64,000 nucleotides of DNA from Xylanibacter brevis ATCC 19188 (GTDB lineage Bacteria; Bacteroidota; Bacteroidia; Bacteroidales; Bacteroidaceae): contig NZ_JHXM01000009.1 in the NCBI RefSeq assembly GCF_000621725.1, forward strand, positions 98,045 through 162,044, written 5' to 3'. Positions 15,740 through 26,000 of this stretch are shown here, piece after piece. A model generated the notes under the pieces. It worked only from the letters and a program-made list of their open reading frames with translations, ran no database searches and was not told the origin of the DNA. The translations under genes and the position numbers were made by a program. Positions within the stretch are counted from its first letter, which is position 1. Every line of letters starts with the position of its first letter.

Positions 15740-16025
15740 AAAGCAGCAGTTTTATAGTTTAAAAGCAGCAGTTCTACAATCTAGAAATGGCTGTTTTAAA
15801 GTCTAAAACCAAAACAACTGTTTTACGTTTAGCCCCTAGAAAGGTCATTTCTAGCCCCTGGAAGCATCATTTCTAGGGGCTAGAATGACCTCGTCCAGGG
15901 GCTAGAATCGACTCGTCTAGGGGCTAGATGGGAACCAAAACCTAAACTATTGCAATGCGAAAGTGCCACAATAGCGGTGCCAAAGCAAAAGAATAGCGGC
16001 ACCATTCCGTGCGAATAGTGCCGCC
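15740..16025. repeat. 22-bp-period intergenic array A (13 units)
   Basis: Thirteen consecutive 22-bp units. Units 1-2 (15740, 15762) start AAAGCAGCAGTT; units 5-6 carry TTAGCCCCTAGA / CTAGCCCCTGGA; units 7-9 (15872, 15894, 15916) carry the inverse CTAGGGGCTAGA in fixed register; units 11-13 (15960, 15982, 16004) carry AATAGCGG, AATAGCGG and AATAGTGC at the same offset. The middle units form inverted repeats with each other, and GCGGCAC / GTGCCGC (15996-16024) is a hairpin that may end the CotH transcript. Units drift gradually along the array, so it looks like an old tandem expansion held to a strict period. Confidence 0.8.
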
Positions 16026-16048
16026 ATATCTTATCAATGAGATTACTC

Positions 16049-19000
16049 TTACTTCATGAACTTACAGCTGACGCGTGCGTTCTGACTGTTGGTAGCACGT
16101 GCCACATAGAAGCCGGAAGGCAGATGAGAGACATTGATGCGAGCGGTACCACCAACGACGTTGACGGCTGTGCGCTCTATCAGTCGGCCATCGGTGGTGA
16201 AGATATCCACAACGGCGTTGTCAGCCTCATCGCTCTTCACAAACAAGGTCTGTGCTCCATAGCGGATGCGGAAGCCATTGGCCGAAGCAACCAAAGCTGG
16301 CTGAACGCCCGAGATGATGTCGTGCTGCGGCTCTTTTACCAGATAACTGGTGAGCATATTGGCCTTCTCGATGGTGGGCACATTCATCTGGTAGATAGCC
16401 GAAGTTCCATCGGGATAGCGACCCACCGTGGTGTTGCCGTCGTGAGCACTATAGACGAACTTGTCGGTCCAGGTGCGGCCACGGTCTGAGAGTATCAGAT
16501 AACCACCCTCGCCACTGATCTTGAACGAAGCATGAAGGGCCTGGTCGGTGGTGGCGAGCTTGTCGCACCAGATGAGCAGATGACCGTGGGCAGGAATGAT
16601 GGTGTTGACCTTGGTACCGCTCTTCGAAATCTGATACTTCATGGGCTGGTCGATATCGTCGGTGAGGAACATTCCCTCCACATCGATGTCGGCATCGGTG
16701 GTGTTGTAGAGTTCCACCCAGTCGTTCTTCTTGGCATATTCGTTGATATAGATGCTGTTGGAACCACTCACCTCGTTGATGCAAACAGGATTAACGCGAT
16801 AGCCCATTCGTTCGATGGTGTTCATCGGACGGAAACTTGCCACCAGTTCTACCTCGCCCTCGGGCAGGGTGATCTCCTCCTTCGTAGAATAGTAAACAGG
16901 GGAGCTGTTGTTTTCGCTCAGCATACCGAGCGAGGCATCCCAAAGGATATCTGACGAGTTGGCCTGATTGTTGTGCAGTTCCACGGCAATGACGTTGGAG
17001 CCACGCTGGAACAGAGAGGCGTCGAGCGTGAAGAACACACGGTCGGGATTGTCGTTAGCATAGGTTGTGGCAAACGTGTTGTAGTTCACATTGCCAGAAG
17101 GCATGTTATAACGACCAGCCTCATGACCGTTGACATAGACCACTGCGCCATCATCGATGGTACAGTAGAGACGGAACTCGGCATCGGCAGCAGGTGCTGC
17201 GGTCAGCATCACATTCTTGCGGAAGTAGTATGTGGGGCGCTTATCGTTTGTATTGTCGCCGTAGTCCAGACGGGTAGATGTAGAGACATTGGGATTGTCG
17301 TAGCCCAGAGGTGCACGGCCCGTATTCCATCCTGTGGTCTGATAGGTGGGCGAGGTCCAGTCGGCATTGTCTAACGAGCCTTGGTCATAGTAAGACCAGG
17401 TGGTGCCGTTGTCAAAGAGCATCGTCTCGCTCTTCTGCGACGGCTGTTTCCAGCCTTGGAATATATAGCCGGCTGGAGCCACGGCACGAAGTGTGGCTGG
17501 TGCAAAGAGGTAACCCGAGAAGCGGTTGGTGGGTACCTGTAGGCCATCTATCAGCAACTGGGCATTGGCAATATCGGTACTGAGCGTTACATACTGACGA
17601 TTGTCATAGTCTAACTGCATGGGCTGATAATTGCACAAGTCGCGGATAGACGTCAGCAGACGATTGCTGAGATTGTTCTTCAGCTGATTGGCGGTATTGT
17701 TGGCGGAACGTCCCTCCAGTGCCAATGCCGGGTTGGTGATATCGATGATGCTATTGATGATGGCTTTAGAGCGCTGAGCCTCGAACACGCTGCCGCCCAT
17801 CATGCAATAGACATCGGTGAAACGGCGGCGGAAGTCGCTGTTGGCAAGCATATTTCGGAAAAGCGTGACAAAGCGTATCTGATCAGAGATACGTCCCAAC
17901 TCAACAGGATAGAGCTGGTCGAAGGTGTAGTACTCCTTACCCATGAAGCCATTGAAGGGATCGTTAGAGCTGAACACGCCATCGAGGTCGAAGGCTACGA
18001 AGCGGAACTTTCCATTGTCCTGATGGCGGAAACCCTTGACATTGTTCTGAGGCCAGTCCCAGTTGGCCAGATAGAGCTGCAGCGCCATATAGTTGGCATA
18101 GGCATCGATGTCGAGCTGGTTGCAAATCTCAGCATAGGTCTCGGGATTGGCTGCCGACTCAGAGAGGCTGACCAAATCGAGGAAGGCGTCTTTCGTACCA
18201 CACTTCTGAACATAGCCTGAGTCGGGCGACATTTCAAACTGGTCAATCTCGTCGTCGTCCCATCCATAGTTAGCATACACAAAATGCTTATTGTTGGGCT
18301 CACGCACATTCAGCATGCCCATATACTGACCGTTCACGAACTCGTGCACGGGCTGATACTCCTGATAATCTAGGTTTAGATGGGCTGAGCTGGCTATCAT
18401 CTGAAGTGCCGGGTCGCGCAGTCGGCAGACGTTATCGTTACCGCCATTACGGATTTGCAGGGTGCGGTTGCGGTTGTAGGGCTTTGCCGAGAAGAAGGGA
18501 TAGAGCAGGTTCTTATTGCCTCCCATCTCCTTATTACCTTTCAGTTTGAAAGCCTTAGGATCCCAGGCACGGCTCCATCCGCCACACATCTCAAGATCGA
18601 CATCCTGGTTGAATACCATGTCGCCCTGTGCCGAGAGATACGAGAAGTTGACAGGTCGCTCCCAGTCCATGTTCCAGTTGCACTTTTCAGACTGGCCGTT
18701 GCCGGGACGTCCGTTGGGACCCTTGGCAAAGACGCCCATCTCGTTGCTGTAGATAAAGCGGTCGTCGGCAACAACAGAGACTACGGGCAACATGAAGTCG
18801 CGGATGCGATAGATATAAGAACGTGTGGTCACGGGCGAAGCAAGCTTGTCGTTGGCAAACAGGCGCAGACGCAGGTTGGTGGTCTCTGAGATGCGGAAGG
18901 TGCCATTGGTAGAAGTGCTGCCATTGTCTAACGTGGGCAGCGAACCATCGGTGGTATAGCGCAAGGTGGTGCCAGCAGGGATGGTGACCGTGGCGGTGAA

Positions 19001-21247
19001 AGGACCATCGAAGAGGCGTGAGTCCTGATCAACGGCAGGCGCAGCCAACTGTTCGGTGGCAAAGCGGCTCGTGGTATTAGAGGCTTCAAGCGTAGGCATG
19101 GAGGTCTGTCCCCAGGTGCTGCCGCCATCGGTGGTGCGGGCATAGCTGACACGCTCCAGGGCTTGTGGGTAGGTCTGACTGGCAATCAGTTTGCCAGTGG
19201 CATCGCTGAGGTAGATGGTGCCACCATCCACATCGAGTTTGAATGGAGCGTTCTGCGGTGCAATGTTATTGCTATCGAACCAGACTACCTTATAGCCGCG
19301 AGCGGGGATGGTGCCCACGGTGGCAGGCATGCGCCACTTCTTGAGATTGTTGGCATCATCACTGAAGTAGAGGCCGGTCAGGTCGAGTGTCTTGCCAGAG
19401 GTGTTATAGAGCTCTACCCATCCGTCGAAGTTGAAGGCGGGGCTCACGAACTGATCGACATTGGCTGCCATCACCTCGTTGATGACCACCGAGCCTGTCA
19501 CGTCGCCGCTGTTTTTCACCGTGATGGTCACACTGCGAGAGACGCCTGAGCCATCGGTGGCCTGAGCCGTGATGACAGCTGTGCCGGGGGCAACAGCCCT
19601 GACAACACCTTGCTGACTGACCACAGCCACTTGCTCGTTGTTGGACGACCATTTGAGTTGTCTGATCATGGCATTGGCAGGCAGCACGGTGGCCGAAATC
19701 TGGGCGGTCTCGTTGACCACCAGTTCTGTATTAGGTGTAGAAAGTTGGATATTGTTCACCTTCACCATGTCGCCACAGAACTCCAAGCGGAAATGGCTGA
19801 AGATACACCAGTTGCCTGAGCGATAGACCTGGTCGTCGAGTGTCACACCGATGTTTACGTCGTTAGAAGCATCGTTCAAGGTAAATTCAAGCGATGTCTT
19901 ATAGTTGTCTTCGTCATAAACCACCGAGGTGGTCTCCATGGTGTTAGGGAAGGCATAGTTCTGATACGCCATGTCGTCTGTCCATATATAATAATGTTGC
20001 CAGCCATTGTTATCATTAGTCTGATAGCGCAGGTCGTAATAAGAAGGCATCAGCACACGTTCGTTGCCCGCAAAAAGACAGGCGAAGCGGTCCTGCTGAC
20101 TGTTGGTATAGGCCGTATAGGTGGGATTGAGGTCGTAGCCACGATGGAAGCCCAGCACACTGAGGCGATAAGTACCCTTGGGCAGACCAGATATCTGTTG
20201 CTGAGCAGTGAACATATAGGCATTCCAGAACTCCATCGACCCAGCACGCACGGTGTTCGTACCGTTGTTGCGCGACACGTCCCAGCCTTCGAACGGTTCG
20301 CTGGAGGTGAAATCGGGGTTGGTGAGATAGGAAGAGGTGATGTCCACCCACTGACGACCGTCGGGTGTTACCGTTGCTTTGTTCACCTTGAAGGTCAGCG
20401 TGCGAGCCAGGTCGGAACCGTCGATGGTCCTGACCGTGACATGGGCAGTACCTTCGCCACGGGCAATCAAATGGCCACCGGGGCCTACAGTGACGATGAA
20501 AGGATTGTCAACGCCCCATGTCAGTTCGGGATTGGTGGCGTTGGTAGGCAGCGCACGGGCGGAAATGTCGATGGTCTCGCCTACCTGAAGTGTGGTCTTC
20601 GGTACACTCACCTCAATCTGGCTGACCATCACCTGATTGAACTCGCCCTGGTACTCAAGTTTGAAATTGTCAAACATGCACCAGTTGTCACTATAGTCGC
20701 GGATAAAATTGCGCAGTCCTAGCTGCGTCTGGCCGTTGGCATCGAACTCCAACTGATTGACATAGCCTCCATTGTTGAAAGCCTCATTGGCAGACTCCAT
20801 GCCGTTTGGAAAGTAGGTAAAACCATCATCGGGCGACCAACAGTTGTTTCTGTAAGAATCAAAGGAATAGTCGAAAACGCTTTTCAGGGTCGTGGCATTA
20901 TTACCGGCATACAACTCGGCCGTAATAGCTTCATTGCTATTCTGGCGCGCGTCCCACGTCGTCTGATTAGACGACATACGGAAATAAGCCTGCACTGACA
21001 GGCGATAATGACCTTGGGGGAGGGTTGGGGTCTGGTTGAGATCGAAGGTGCCATTGAAGAACTCGGCACTCTCCAGTCTGACGTTGAAGGACTGAGCGTT
21101 GTGACTGACGACCCATCCCTCACTAGAATTGTTATCGAACGACGGACTCTTCAAGAAAATGCTAGTTACATCAGTCCACTTTTGAGCCTGTATGGTAACA
21201 GCAAGGCATAAGAAAAGACCCAATATCGAAATACTTTTCCTTTTCAT
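16049..21247 (-). CDS. Giant surface protein: Big2, lamin-tail, CotH and sorting domains
   Basis: 1732 aa with a signal peptide (MKRKSISILGLFLCLAVTIQAQ). Domains in order: two duplicated beta-sandwich units (about 23-205 and 297-490, both opening W-x-D-[VI]-T-S), each followed by a Big2 Ig-like domain (LQVGETIDISARALP, LVVNETAQISATVLP); lamin-tail domain 1 (VVINEVMAAN, about 585); a chitobiase-C-like segment (LRYTTDGSLPTLD); a CotH kinase-like core (about 830-1180, FVAFDLDGVFSSNDPF); a jelly-roll module (about 1310-1460); lamin-tail domain 2 (CINEVSGSNSIYIN); and a C-terminal type IX sorting domain (GRLIERTAVN..GFYVARATN). CotH proteins can phosphorylate proteins; here the role is probably adhesion or surface coat. 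It lies directly downstream of porU-porV-ispF. Confidence 0.85.
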   Translation of the reverse strand: MKRKSISILGLFLCLAVTIQAQKWTDVTSIFLKSPSFDNNSSEGWVVSHNAQSFNVRLESAEFFNGTFDLNQTPTLPQGHYRLSVQAYFRMSSNQTTWDARQNSNEAITAELYAGNNATTLKSVFDYSFDSYRNNCWSPDDGFTYFPNGMESANEAFNNGGYVNQLEFDANGQTQLGLRNFIRDYSDNWCMFDNFKLEYQGEFNQVMVSQIEVSVPKTTLQVGETIDISARALPTNATNPELTWGVDNPFIVTVGPGGHLIARGEGTAHVTVRTIDGSDLARTLTFKVNKATVTPDGRQWVDITSSYLTNPDFTSSEPFEGWDVSRNNGTNTVRAGSMEFWNAYMFTAQQQISGLPKGTYRLSVLGFHRGYDLNPTYTAYTNSQQDRFACLFAGNERVLMPSYYDLRYQTNDNNGWQHYYIWTDDMAYQNYAFPNTMETTSVVYDEDNYKTSLEFTLNDASNDVNIGVTLDDQVYRSGNWCIFSHFRLEFCGDMVKVNNIQLSTPNTELVVNETAQISATVLPANAMIRQLKWSSNNEQVAVVSQQGVVRAVAPGTAVITAQATDGSGVSRSVTITVKNSGDVTGSVVINEVMAANVDQFVSPAFNFDGWVELYNTSGKTLDLTGLYFSDDANNLKKWRMPATVGTIPARGYKVVWFDSNNIAPQNAPFKLDVDGGTIYLSDATGKLIASQTYPQALERVSYARTTDGGSTWGQTSMPTLEASNTTSRFATEQLAAPAVDQDSRLFDGPFTATVTIPAGTTLRYTTDGSLPTLDNGSTSTNGTFRISETTNLRLRLFANDKLASPVTTRSYIYRIRDFMLPVVSVVADDRFIYSNEMGVFAKGPNGRPGNGQSEKCNWNMDWERPVNFSYLSAQGDMVFNQDVDLEMCGGWSRAWDPKAFKLKGNKEMGGNKNLLYPFFSAKPYNRNRTLQIRNGGNDNVCRLRDPALQMIASSAHLNLDYQEYQPVHEFVNGQYMGMLNVREPNNKHFVYANYGWDDDEIDQFEMSPDSGYVQKCGTKDAFLDLVSLSESAANPETYAEICNQLDIDAYANYMALQLYLANWDWPQNNVKGFRHQDNGKFRFVAFDLDGVFSSNDPFNGFMGKEYYTFDQLYPVELGRISDQIRFVTLFRNMLANSDFRRRFTDVYCMMGGSVFEAQRSKAIINSIIDITNPALALEGRSANNTANQLKNNLSNRLLTSIRDLCNYQPMQLDYDNRQYVTLSTDIANAQLLIDGLQVPTNRFSGYLFAPATLRAVAPAGYIFQGWKQPSQKSETMLFDNGTTWSYYDQGSLDNADWTSPTYQTTGWNTGRAPLGYDNPNVSTSTRLDYGDNTNDKRPTYYFRKNVMLTAAPAADAEFRLYCTIDDGAVVYVNGHEAGRYNMPSGNVNYNTFATTYANDNPDRVFFTLDASLFQRGSNVIAVELHNNQANSSDILWDASLGMLSENNSSPVYYSTKEEITLPEGEVELVASFRPMNTIERMGYRVNPVCINEVSGSNSIYINEYAKKNDWVELYNTTDADIDVEGMFLTDDIDQPMKYQISKSGTKVNTIIPAHGHLLIWCDKLATTDQALHASFKISGEGGYLILSDRGRTWTDKFVYSAHDGNTTVGRYPDGTSAIYQMNVPTIEKANMLTSYLVKEPQHDIISGVQPALVASANGFRIRYGAQTLFVKSDEADNAVVDIFTTDGRLIERTAVNVVGGTARINVSHLPSGFYVARATNSQNARVSCKFMK

Positions 21248-21287
21248 GATTTTTTGATTGCAGTAATAAGTTAGTTTATTTACTGCG

Positions 21288-21295
21288 CAAAGTTA
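21288..21295 (-). promoter_or_regulatory. -7 box TAACTTTG of the CotH-protein gene
   Basis: CAAAGTTA on the plus strand, 40 bp upstream of the start at 21247, in the short gap after ispF. The gene can therefore be transcribed separately from porU-porV-ispF. Confidence 0.6.
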
Positions 21296-21340
21296 GGAAA
21301 AATAATTCGAAATTGGGTGTTATTCTACAACTTTTTTTAT

Positions 21341-21817
21341 TTACACACGTTCAATCAGGGCAACGGCATAAGCGGAGATGCCTTCCTGACGTCCCGTAAA
21401 ACCAAGTTTCTCGGTGGTCGTGGCCTTAATGGAAATCATATCAGGATCGCAGCCAATGACCTGGGCCATGCACTGCTGCATGGCAGGGATATGTGGATTC
21501 ATCTTGGGTTTCTCGGCACAGATGGTGGCATCGATATTGCCCAGGCGGTAGCCTTTGGAAGCAATCAGTTCGATGGTCTTCTTCAGGATGATCTTACTGT
21601 CCATACCTTCGGTCTCGGCCGATGTGTCGGGGAAGTGATAGCCAATGTCGCGCATATTGGCGGCACCAAGGATGGCATCGCAAATGGCATGAATGAGGAC
21701 ATCGGCATCACTGTGGCCCAACAAGCCCATCTCATAATCCAACTTGATGCCTCCCATCCACAGGTCGCGACCGGCAACCAGTCGGTGGACATCATATCCC
21801 ATTCCAACTCTTATCAT
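21341..21817 (-). CDS. ispF: 2-C-methyl-D-erythritol 2,4-cyclodiphosphate synthase
   Basis: 158 aa, the standard length. It converts CDP-methylerythritol phosphate to the cyclodiphosphate in the non-mevalonate isoprenoid pathway. Seen: the MIRVGMGYDVHRL start with metal ligands Asp9 and His11, LLGHSDADVLIHAICDAILGA (a third metal ligand and the active site), DIGYHFPDT, and the TTEKLGFTGRQEGI substrate loop near the end. It sits 20 bp after porV on the minus strand; a porU-porV-ispF order is also known from Porphyromonas gingivalis. Confidence 0.97.
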   Translation of the reverse strand: MIRVGMGYDVHRLVAGRDLWMGGIKLDYEMGLLGHSDADVLIHAICDAILGAANMRDIGYHFPDTSAETEGMDSKIILKKTIELIASKGYRLGNIDATICAEKPKMNPHIPAMQQCMAQVIGCDPDMISIKATTTEKLGFTGRQEGISAYAVALIERV

Positions 21818-21837
21818 AGCAATCGTGATTTTCTTTT

Positions 21838-23013
21838 TTACTTAAACAAATCCTTGAGGCCATCCATGTCGAAGGCCAGGGTGAAACGAAGGGTCTGGTC
21901 GAGGGGGTTCGACTGGGCGGTAGAGATGACGTAGCCCACATCGAGCGAGAAGACGTTCATGCGGAAACCGCCACCCACGGTAAAGTATTTGCGGTTGCCC
22001 TTCGACTCTGACTCATGGTGATAACCGGCACGCAGCGCAAACTGGTCGTGATAGACATACTCGGCACCGACACTCCACTGCACCTCCTCCAGCTCTTCCT
22101 TGAATCCACCGGGGGCGTCGCTGAAGCTCTGGAACATGCCCTTAATGGCACCTACATCAGAATACTCCTTGCGCACGCGGTCCTGATAGGTGGAGTTGTC
22201 TTCTCCAACCATCTGGCGGGGCACCGTGGGAACCATCAGCTTGTTGGCATCAGCAGCAATAGAGAAGCGATTATACTCGTCGAAAGGTATCATCAAAGAG
22301 GCACCCAGACGGAGATTGGCGGGGATGAACTGACTCTCATCATCACCATAATAGGAAATCTTGGAACCGATGTTGCTGGCCACGAGACCTAAGCCCAACT
22401 GACACTCACGGTTGCCCAGCATCAAGTAGTTGTTGTAGTACATGGCAATGTCGGCAGCAAAGGCTGACGCGGGCTTGGAGTCGTCGCTATAGTCATAGCG
22501 CAGGTCGCTGTAGATCCAACGCAGGCCAACACCCAGTGAGAACGTCTCGCTCAGCATCTGTGAGTAGGCGACATCGAGCGACATCTCGTAGGGCTTCACA
22601 GTCATGGCATTCTCAATGTCGTAGTCGGTATAGACCTCACCCAAAGAGAAGTAGCGCAGCGAACCTGACAGCGCACCATATTCGCCCACACGGTAGTAAC
22701 CAGCCACGTAGGCCAGGTCGATATCGTTGACCAACTGGCGCAACCAAGGGGTGTAGTTCAAGGCGATGCCTGAACGACTGATACAGAATGGATACTTAGC
22801 CAGGTTCCAATACTGGGAGTTGACGTCAGGGTCGGTAGCGGCACCAACGTCACCCATACCTGCAGCACGAGCATCGGGCGCGATGGTCTGCGAGATGACG
22901 GCATGTTCAACGGGGTTGAACGTCGTGGTCTTATAGTCTTCTGCCTGCATAGCAGCAGCAGACATCAGTGCGCAGAAGACTGTCAATAGGGTTTTCTTCA
23001 TATTCTTGTTCAT
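21838..23013 (-). CDS. porV: Type IX secretion outer-membrane protein PorV (LptO)
   Basis: 391 aa from the ATG at 23013 (MNKNMKKTLLTVFCALMSAAAMQA signal peptide; an ATG 4 codons later is possible). PorV is a 14-stranded outer-membrane barrel that carries secreted cargo from the SprA channel to the PorU protease. Seen: the conserved N-terminal block DARAAGMGDVGAATDPDVNS, the QYWNPAK-like QYWNLAKYPF, and amphipathic strands to the end (SLDVGYVISTAQSNPLDQT, then RFTLAFDMDGLK). It is 30 bp downstream of porU and runs into ispF. It implies a working type IX system, consistent with the sorting-like tails on the amylases. Confidence 0.95.
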   Translation of the reverse strand: MNKNMKKTLLTVFCALMSAAAMQAEDYKTTTFNPVEHAVISQTIAPDARAAGMGDVGAATDPDVNSQYWNLAKYPFCISRSGIALNYTPWLRQLVNDIDLAYVAGYYRVGEYGALSGSLRYFSLGEVYTDYDIENAMTVKPYEMSLDVAYSQMLSETFSLGVGLRWIYSDLRYDYSDDSKPASAFAADIAMYYNNYLMLGNRECQLGLGLVASNIGSKISYYGDDESQFIPANLRLGASLMIPFDEYNRFSIAADANKLMVPTVPRQMVGEDNSTYQDRVRKEYSDVGAIKGMFQSFSDAPGGFKEELEEVQWSVGAEYVYHDQFALRAGYHHESESKGNRKYFTVGGGFRMNVFSLDVGYVISTAQSNPLDQTLRFTLAFDMDGLKDLFK

Positions 23014-23043
23014 TGCATAAATAATAACGCAGGCCATGGCGTA

Positions 23044-26000
23044 TTATTGCCTAAGGATAATCAATTTCTTTGCCTGAGAGGCCTTACGGCTGCCATCGGT
23101 GGCAATAAGCACACGATAGAGATAGACGCCAGTCTGCAACTTGCTGCCACCTTCCACCGTCAGGTTCCAGTTGACGGTATAGGTATTGTCGGTAGAAACG
23201 CCGCTCTCGCTGTGTGACCACAGCTGACGGCCAGACATATCGAATACCTCGACGACCACATCCATATTGCTGCCGGTGCGGTCGTGATTGATAATAAACG
23301 AGGTAGAGGTGGTGGCAGGGTTCTTCGTACACATGACACTGAAGCAGTGAGGCGTGAGGCCCTTGACCACATTGAACTTCAACTCGGCCGTAGAGGCATT
23401 ATTGAGCACGTCCCATGCACGGAACAACAGTGTGTGAGGACCCTCGCTGAGCGTGGGTATGCTGTAACCTACTGTGCCGCTGGTGTACTGACCAAAGGCA
23501 TACTGGAAATAGTCGTTCAGGCGATAGGTCATCATGGGGTCGTTGTCGATAATCAGTTCCAAGTCATGACCCAGGCCACTGCCCGACGCATTGATACCAT
23601 CTTTATCAGTCAACTCGGCAAAGAAATAGGGCGTGGTGTTGACGGCATCGCCATTGGTAAACGAACTGCTGTTCAGGTAGCAATAAATAGAGGGGCCGAT
23701 ACCGTCGTTGGCCAGTTGGGCATTGCCCGCCATCACAAACGACTCATTGCGGCCTTGCGCCTCCTGACCATTGTCGCTAACGGCATAGAGGTGGATCAAG
23801 CCACTGCTTGCACCATAGCTGATATCGCTGGGCATCGCAAAGGTGACGGTGAAACGGCCATTGCTAACACTGTCGGAACCTACATACAACACATTTGGAC
23901 GATCTTTATAGACAAAAGCTGAGTAGGTCTCGACATCGTCGTTCTGGCGACAAACAATGGTTTCCTCGACGTCCTTGACCGTCATGCTGACAATGCCATT
24001 GAACTGATCATCGACGCCTTGGCTTGATGCGGCATTCACCACATGACCTTTGACAACCACGCGTTCGCCGGCTTTCAGCGTGACCACGCCATCGGCAACG
24101 GCCTTACCATTGATGCTATCCACAACCATCTCGCCGGTGGGCGCTGCCAGACTCAATGCGGGGTCGCCCAGCAGGACGTAGTGCAACTTGTTATAGGGAT
24201 AGGCTGTGTTCCACACTTGATTCTTGGTCAGACGCACGGCGTCGCCAAGGGTATTCTTTCTTCCATCGGTCGATGAAAGGACATGATTCAGGAAGGTTCT
24301 GTTCACTTCGCGGTTGGCATAAGACCACACCGTGCGGGTGGTGCCGAAAAAGGCGATGGCTCCACCTTTCGGATTGAGCATAGCCGTTTCGCCTATATTC
24401 TCTTCTTGAGAATCGAAAGGCATGATATCACACGAGGCGGTGATCCAAAGTGGCAAGCGCAGGGAGGTCTGCTCACTGAAATCGGCACGTTGCAGCACCA
24501 TCTCGTGAGACAGACAATAGGCGGCACCATGGCCACAGTAGTCCATGATCAAGGCACCATCCTTCATCTGCTGCTTCACCACGTTTTCCACCTCCGGATA
24601 ACTATAGCCCGTAGAGGACACTACACGTGGATAGGCATCCCAATAGATGCGCCTAAGCTGGTAGTTGGGGAAGGCTTTCTCGATGGCGGAAGCAGCCGAC
24701 TCGGCAGCTCTCATATGGTCATTATCGTTGCCATCGTCGCCCAGAAAGCAAAGCGTGTTCTGCCAGGAACCAGCCTGCTCGTTGTTGCGATAGCTCACAA
24801 TCTTATCCACCATCACGCGGGCCTCTTCCTCGGTGCGGGCCGTCAGTCGGCCTACTCCCACATCCAGCTTATCACTGATGGTGAGCTTTGCGCCCTCACC
24901 GTCGTCGAGCAAACAGAAGTAGTCGTCTGCCACATAACTGTCTGTCTCGCTGAATGAATTCTCAGCTTCATGACACAACAGGAAATCATCGGGAGAATAG
25001 GTGCGCCAGCTCAAGGTACGCATACGGTTGTCCCAAGCGCCATCGCCGAAAAGCAACAGATAGCGGGGAGCGTCTGCCTCGCTTTCGGCGCGGTCGTACA
25101 ACATCTTCAGATAGCGACGATAGGCGTTGGCATCGGGGGTTCCGCTCGAGAACTCATTATACAGTTCGTCGGCAGGTACAATCGTGACGCGCATGTCGTC
25201 CTTTGACTCATGCAACTCCTTCAAACGCAATGCCTGCGACAGTACTTGCTGACTGGTAGGTATGATGATAACCATATCGGCCGGCTGGTCGGCATGGTGG
25301 TCTTGATTCGTGATTCGATAAACAAAAGTAGGAGACTTAAAACTAGTCTGGCTGAGGCTGGGCATCGCCGCTGGCGTGGGATGCGTCAGACAGAGATAGT
25401 CCAGACGCACTGCCGAACCAGACTTCAGCCGCAGCGTGACGTTGTTGGTCTCCGTCAACAAGCCATCGATGGCAAACGTATTAGAGCGTTCGATGGCCTT
25501 ACTATACGAGGGGAGACCAGAAGTGTTTGACATCGTACCGAGTGAGGTGCCGTTGAGCAACACCTCCACTTCAAAGTTGTTGTCGGAGGTCAACTTAACG
25601 GTCAGTTTCGCACTGGTGGTATGCGAGGGCAGTTGATAACTGATGCCTGAAGCCGTCAGGAGTGTGCTTTCTGACAGGTTGCGCCCACTATGATACCATG
25701 CGAAGTCATCCACCTCATGAAGGGTGTGATAGTCGTTGTTGGTGGGATAGAAGCTATCGGCAAAGGTGAGACTATCCACGGTGAGCGGTTCGCCGTCACT
25801 CTCTGTCAGGAAATAGCAACCATAGTCAGCATAGAAATTGCGAGTGCGCTCAGTGGCAGTGGCACTTTCCCACCCCACAGGACCTACGGCATGAAACAGG
25901 TGCTTGCCACCGACCACACATTGTGGCACTTCCTTCAAGTCATCCGTAGAAGCAAGATAACTGCCTGTCAACACGTCTGGCTGCAGCGCACCGCCATAGC

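Noticed and set aside
21008..21047. C-rich run in the CotH gene as another repeat insertion
   Set aside because: It resembles the C-rich family, but alignment of the two duplicated domains shows no extra residues (TPTLPQG versus ISGLPKG), so it is not an insertion.
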